Below, in pieces: positions 62,052 through 64,000 of a DNA stretch of 64,000 bases (the stretch's first letter is position 1; each line of letters opens with the position of its first letter). A model generated the notes under the pieces. The model did no database searches, had not been told where the DNA came from, and saw nothing but the letters and a program-made list of their open reading frames with translations. Position numbers and translations under genes: made by a program. This DNA comes from Tianweitania sediminis (GTDB lineage Bacteria; Pseudomonadota; Alphaproteobacteria; Rhizobiales; Rhizobiaceae): the NCBI RefSeq assembly GCF_017813335.1, contig NZ_JAGIYY010000012.1, positions 48,193 through 112,192 on the forward strand, written 5' to 3'.

Positions 62052-62060
62052 ATGGTTAAC
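62052..62060 (-). promoter_or_regulatory. CtrA half-site upstream of the L,D-transpeptidase
   Basis: ATGGTTAAC on the plus strand gives GTTAACCAT on the gene strand, about 68 bases before the preferred start. A cell-wall enzyme under CtrA would be consistent with envelope growth in the cell cycle. Binding is inferred. Confidence 0.45.
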
Positions 62061-62351
62061 GCAACCATAAATTTGCAGCTGCAAGTCCAGGAATGTTGCT
62101 CTCGGCGCCATTCCTGTCTGCGGCGACTCTCCTGTGATTTCTGAACCCCCTTTAAGCCAATCCAGCATCAACGGCTTAAGAGGCGGTAAAGCAGCGACAC
62201 AGGTTTCGAATGTCGCGTACACGCGTTTCGCAGGTCGCCCGGTACAGCGCGATCGGGTCCCCTTCGAGCCGATTGGCGCAGCCGGTGCCCAAGAGCGTGT
62301 AGTTGCCCACCGATCGAGCGTAGACAAGTTACCGGGTGAGGACGGCGGGCG

Positions 62352-62468
62352 CTATTTGCGGATATATTTGACCAGGGCGAGGGCCGCTAGTACCAGGACG
62401 ACCAGCACGAGCAGCCATATCAAGCCCATGCCCCACATCATCCTGCCACCCATCATGTCGTGCATCAT
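62352..62468 (-). CDS. 38-residue Met-rich membrane peptide
   Basis: The ORF starts at ATG 62468 with a perfect GGAGGA site three bases upstream and reads MMHDMMGGRMMWGMG, then one hydrophobic helix (LIWLLVLVVLVLAALALV) and the basic end KYIRK. Short Met/His-rich membrane peptides of this type occur in copper-resistance regions; here copZ and copA lie nearby. The exact role is unknown. The codon pattern and ribosome site make it a real gene. Confidence 0.72.
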   Translation of the reverse strand: MMHDMMGGRMMWGMGLIWLLVLVVLVLAALALVKYIRK

Positions 62469-62694
62469 TATTCCTCCTTATGCGGATCGGCCACGCGTGG
62501 TCAGTCGCTGCAAGCCTGCCAGGCAACATAGGGAAGGGAACCCGAGCCGCCATGGCATCGGCCTACCCGCCCTCTGATCGGCTGGATCAGCACGACGCCC
62601 GCCAACGTCCCTCCGCATGATCGCCTGAGGCACCGCGGCAGCACGAACCGCAGTCCGCTGTCGCTAGGCCGCGCTCAGCCAATCCTCAATGTTC

Positions 62695-63025
62695 CTAGCT
62701 CCGGTAGAAAATATAACTCGCGACCTCTAGCACCAGCGCGACGAACAAACGGTGGACTGTATCCGTGTTTTGCCGAGACGAGTGGCGAGCAGCCTTCTGT
62801 AAAGGTCGCCAATGAGCCTCCGCCGATGAACTCCGCGATCCGAAGGCGTTCACCGAAACCGCAAGGTCACGGTTCCAACAGCAATATTCGGCTGCGTTAC
62901 CCGAGTACGTAGATGAACAGCGGCGTGGCCAGAAGGGAGCCGACGCCGCCGAGCAGACCGAGCAAGAAGCCGACCAGGCCACTAAACCAACTGCCGCGAA
63001 GATCGAGGTCGTCCCTCAACTCCAT
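62695..63025 (-). pseudogene. Remnant of a TauE/SafE-family permease
   Basis: The N-terminal part from ATG 63025 (MELRDDLDL, then FSGLVGFLLGLLGGVGSLLA TPLFIYVLG) stops at 62897-62899, and a C-terminal part, HRLFVALVLEVASYIFYRS ending at 62695, remains in another frame. Between them only about 130 bases are left of the roughly 600 expected, with traces such as LATRLGKT. An internal deletion plus frameshift explains it. TauE/SafE proteins are anion or metal-linked permeases. Confidence 0.55.
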
Positions 63026-63059
63026 ACCCAGTCGTCCACTCTTATGATGGCGGCGGATC

Positions 63060-63257
63060 TCAGGCCGCCTTAACGGTGTAGCCTGCAGCCTCCACCGCGC
63101 TCCTGATTCTGTCGGCGTCGGCCTCTGTCTCGACTGACACCGTCTGAGACGGCAGGTCAATTGCAACGTTGGCGTCTGCGTCGACGCTCTTGACAGCCTT
63201 GGTCACAACTCCAACGCAGTGGCCGCAGGTCATGTCGGGCACGTTCAGTTTCAGCAT
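63060..63257 (-). CDS. copZ: Copper chaperone CopZ-like (HMA domain)
   Basis: The 65-residue protein is a single heavy-metal-associated domain: LNVPDMTCGHCVGVVTKAVK with the CxxC metal site, then DADANVAIDLPSQTVSVET and AVEAAGYTV. It delivers Cu(I) to CopA. GGAGAACCAG precedes the ATG. It is divergent from copA with a CueR-type promoter for each. Confidence 0.9.
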   Translation of the reverse strand: MLKLNVPDMTCGHCVGVVTKAVKSVDADANVAIDLPSQTVSVETEADADRIRSAVEAAGYTVKAA

Positions 63258-63298
63258 CTGGTTCTCCTATCTCATCTTTGGCACGTCGCCAGATGCCG

Positions 63299-63329
63299 GA
63301 GATAGGGTGTCCACCGCCGGGAAGGTCAA
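63299..63329 (-). promoter_or_regulatory. CueR-type promoter of copZ
   Basis: On the minus strand TTGACC and TATCTC are 19 bases apart, longer than the usual 17, the hallmark of MerR-family promoters. The spacer carries the dyad-like CCTTCC-N7-GGACACC. CueR itself is not in the window. Confidence 0.65.
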
Positions 63330-63435
63330 GGGGCAAACTTTCGATGCGCGCAACCAGATCCATCATCATCAACGACATCTGAGTCCTTGGCCGGTGGTTC
63401 AGGCAGGGCGGTCGACGAAACCTGAAGATACCTTG

Positions 63436-63466
63436 TTGACCCTCCCATTGCTGGAACCTTTACACC
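63436..63466 (+). promoter_or_regulatory. CueR-type promoter of copA
   Basis: TTGACC (63436-63441) and TACACC (63461-63466) are 19 bases apart, with CTCC-N7-GGAA in the spacer (CCTCCCATTGCTGGAACC), close to known copper-operator patterns. It lies 36 bases before the copA start. Copper-dependent activation by CueR is inferred. Confidence 0.65.
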
Positions 63467-63501
63467 TCGTTTCAACCGCAAAACAGAACGAGGAAACCGC
63501 C

Positions 63502-64000
63502 ATGAACGCCCACCGCAAACCTGATCCCGCCGACGTCCGCCTTAGCTTCCGAATCGAAGCCATGACCTGCGCCTCATGCGTGCGCCGCGCCGAACTCGCC
63601 ATCGGGAAGGTGCCGGGCGTGAGGTCCGCTTCGGTAAACCTGGCGACGGCAACGGCCAACCTAACCTTCGAGGGGACCCCCGCTGCCGACGCGGTGATCG
63701 CCGCGATAGAAGGCGCCGGATACGAGGTTCTCACAGAAATGGCTGAAATCGAGATCGAAGGGATGACCTGCGCCTCCTGTGTGCGGGCGGGTCGAACTGG
63801 CCATCGCCGCCGTACCCGGGGTCCTGAAGGCCTCCGTAAACCTTGCCACTGAGCGGGGCACGATCGAGGCGGCGGCCCCTGTTCCGGCCGCTGCGGTCGA
63901 AGCCGCGATCCGCCAGGCCGGGTACGTACCGCGTCTTGCCAATGCGGCGGGGGCGAGCGCGGCTGCCGACGCGCGCCAGGAGGCGAAGGATAGGGAACTG
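63502..64000 (+). pseudogene. copA: Copper-transporting P-type ATPase CopA, N-terminal part with one frameshift
   Basis: The frame from ATG 63502 (GAGGAA upstream) codes two HMA domains: MTCASCVRRAELAIGKVPGV in the first, and MTCASCVR in the second, where one extra G at 63785-63787 shifts the frame. Removing it gives RVELAIAAVPGVLKASVNLA and continues to the right edge (LANAAGASAAADARQEAKD). The gene runs off the window. The rest of the ATPase is not visible, so I cannot tell whether this is a pseudogene or a sequence error. Confidence 0.7.

Overview
The window is GC-rich DNA from an alphaproteobacterium of the order Hyphomicrobiales (Rhizobiales). The evidence is a rhizobial-type flagellar locus (flagellins with FlaF/FlbT control, MotB-MotC-MotE, the Rem regulator, short FlgD), CpdR, an ornithine decarboxylase with a long structured leader, a small RNA that looks like the MmgR/suhB family, and several copies of the CtrA half-site GTTAACCAT. 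I cannot fix the genus from sequence alone.

Positions 1-30.2 kb are an almost continuous flagellar locus on the + strand, mostly in overlapping or tightly spaced genes: flgF (partial), fliI, a conserved membrane protein, flgB-flgC-fliE-flgG-flgA-flgI-motE-flgH-fliL-fliP, two flagellins with similar untranslated leaders, fliF, a FliH-like gene, motB-motC-fliK, a lytic transglycosylase, rem, flgE-flgK-flgL-flaF-flbT-flgD-fliQ, flhA-fliR, and four small genes that look like FliJ, the FlgJ rod-binding domain, FlgN and a second FliL-like protein. A class D beta-lactamase gene follows fliQ directly, and two small minus-strand genes separate it from flhA.

Positions 30.2-43.8 kb are core metabolism and regulation: SCP2 protein, GNAT acetyltransferases, ornithine/lysine decarboxylase with leader RNA and an 18-codon leader ORF, amidase, LysR regulator, DUF1007 plus NicO metal exporter, aminotransferase, SDR, alpha/beta hydrolase, HisN/SuhB-like phosphatase, an MmgR-like sRNA, N-formylglutamate amidohydrolase, cpdR and tRNA-Val(GAC).

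Positions 43.8-64 kb are accessory DNA. A large serine recombinase with DUF2924 and DUF3489 partners lies near the tRNA. Then come chromate resistance genes (chrB-chrA). Two IS91-family copies in inverted orientation bracket a three-gene cassette (ribbon-helix-helix protein, N6-adenine DNA methylase, PD-(D/E)XK-like nuclease) that looks like a restriction-modification or related defence system. The last part holds copper/metal functions: two DUF305 proteins, a His-rich exported protein, a frameshifted DUF411 gene, an L,D-transpeptidase, a 38-residue membrane peptide, a decayed TauE/SafE gene, copZ and the start of copA, the last two each behind a CueR-type promoter with a 19-bp spacer. Several genes in this final part carry single-base changes at G runs, which are either real decay or sequence errors.
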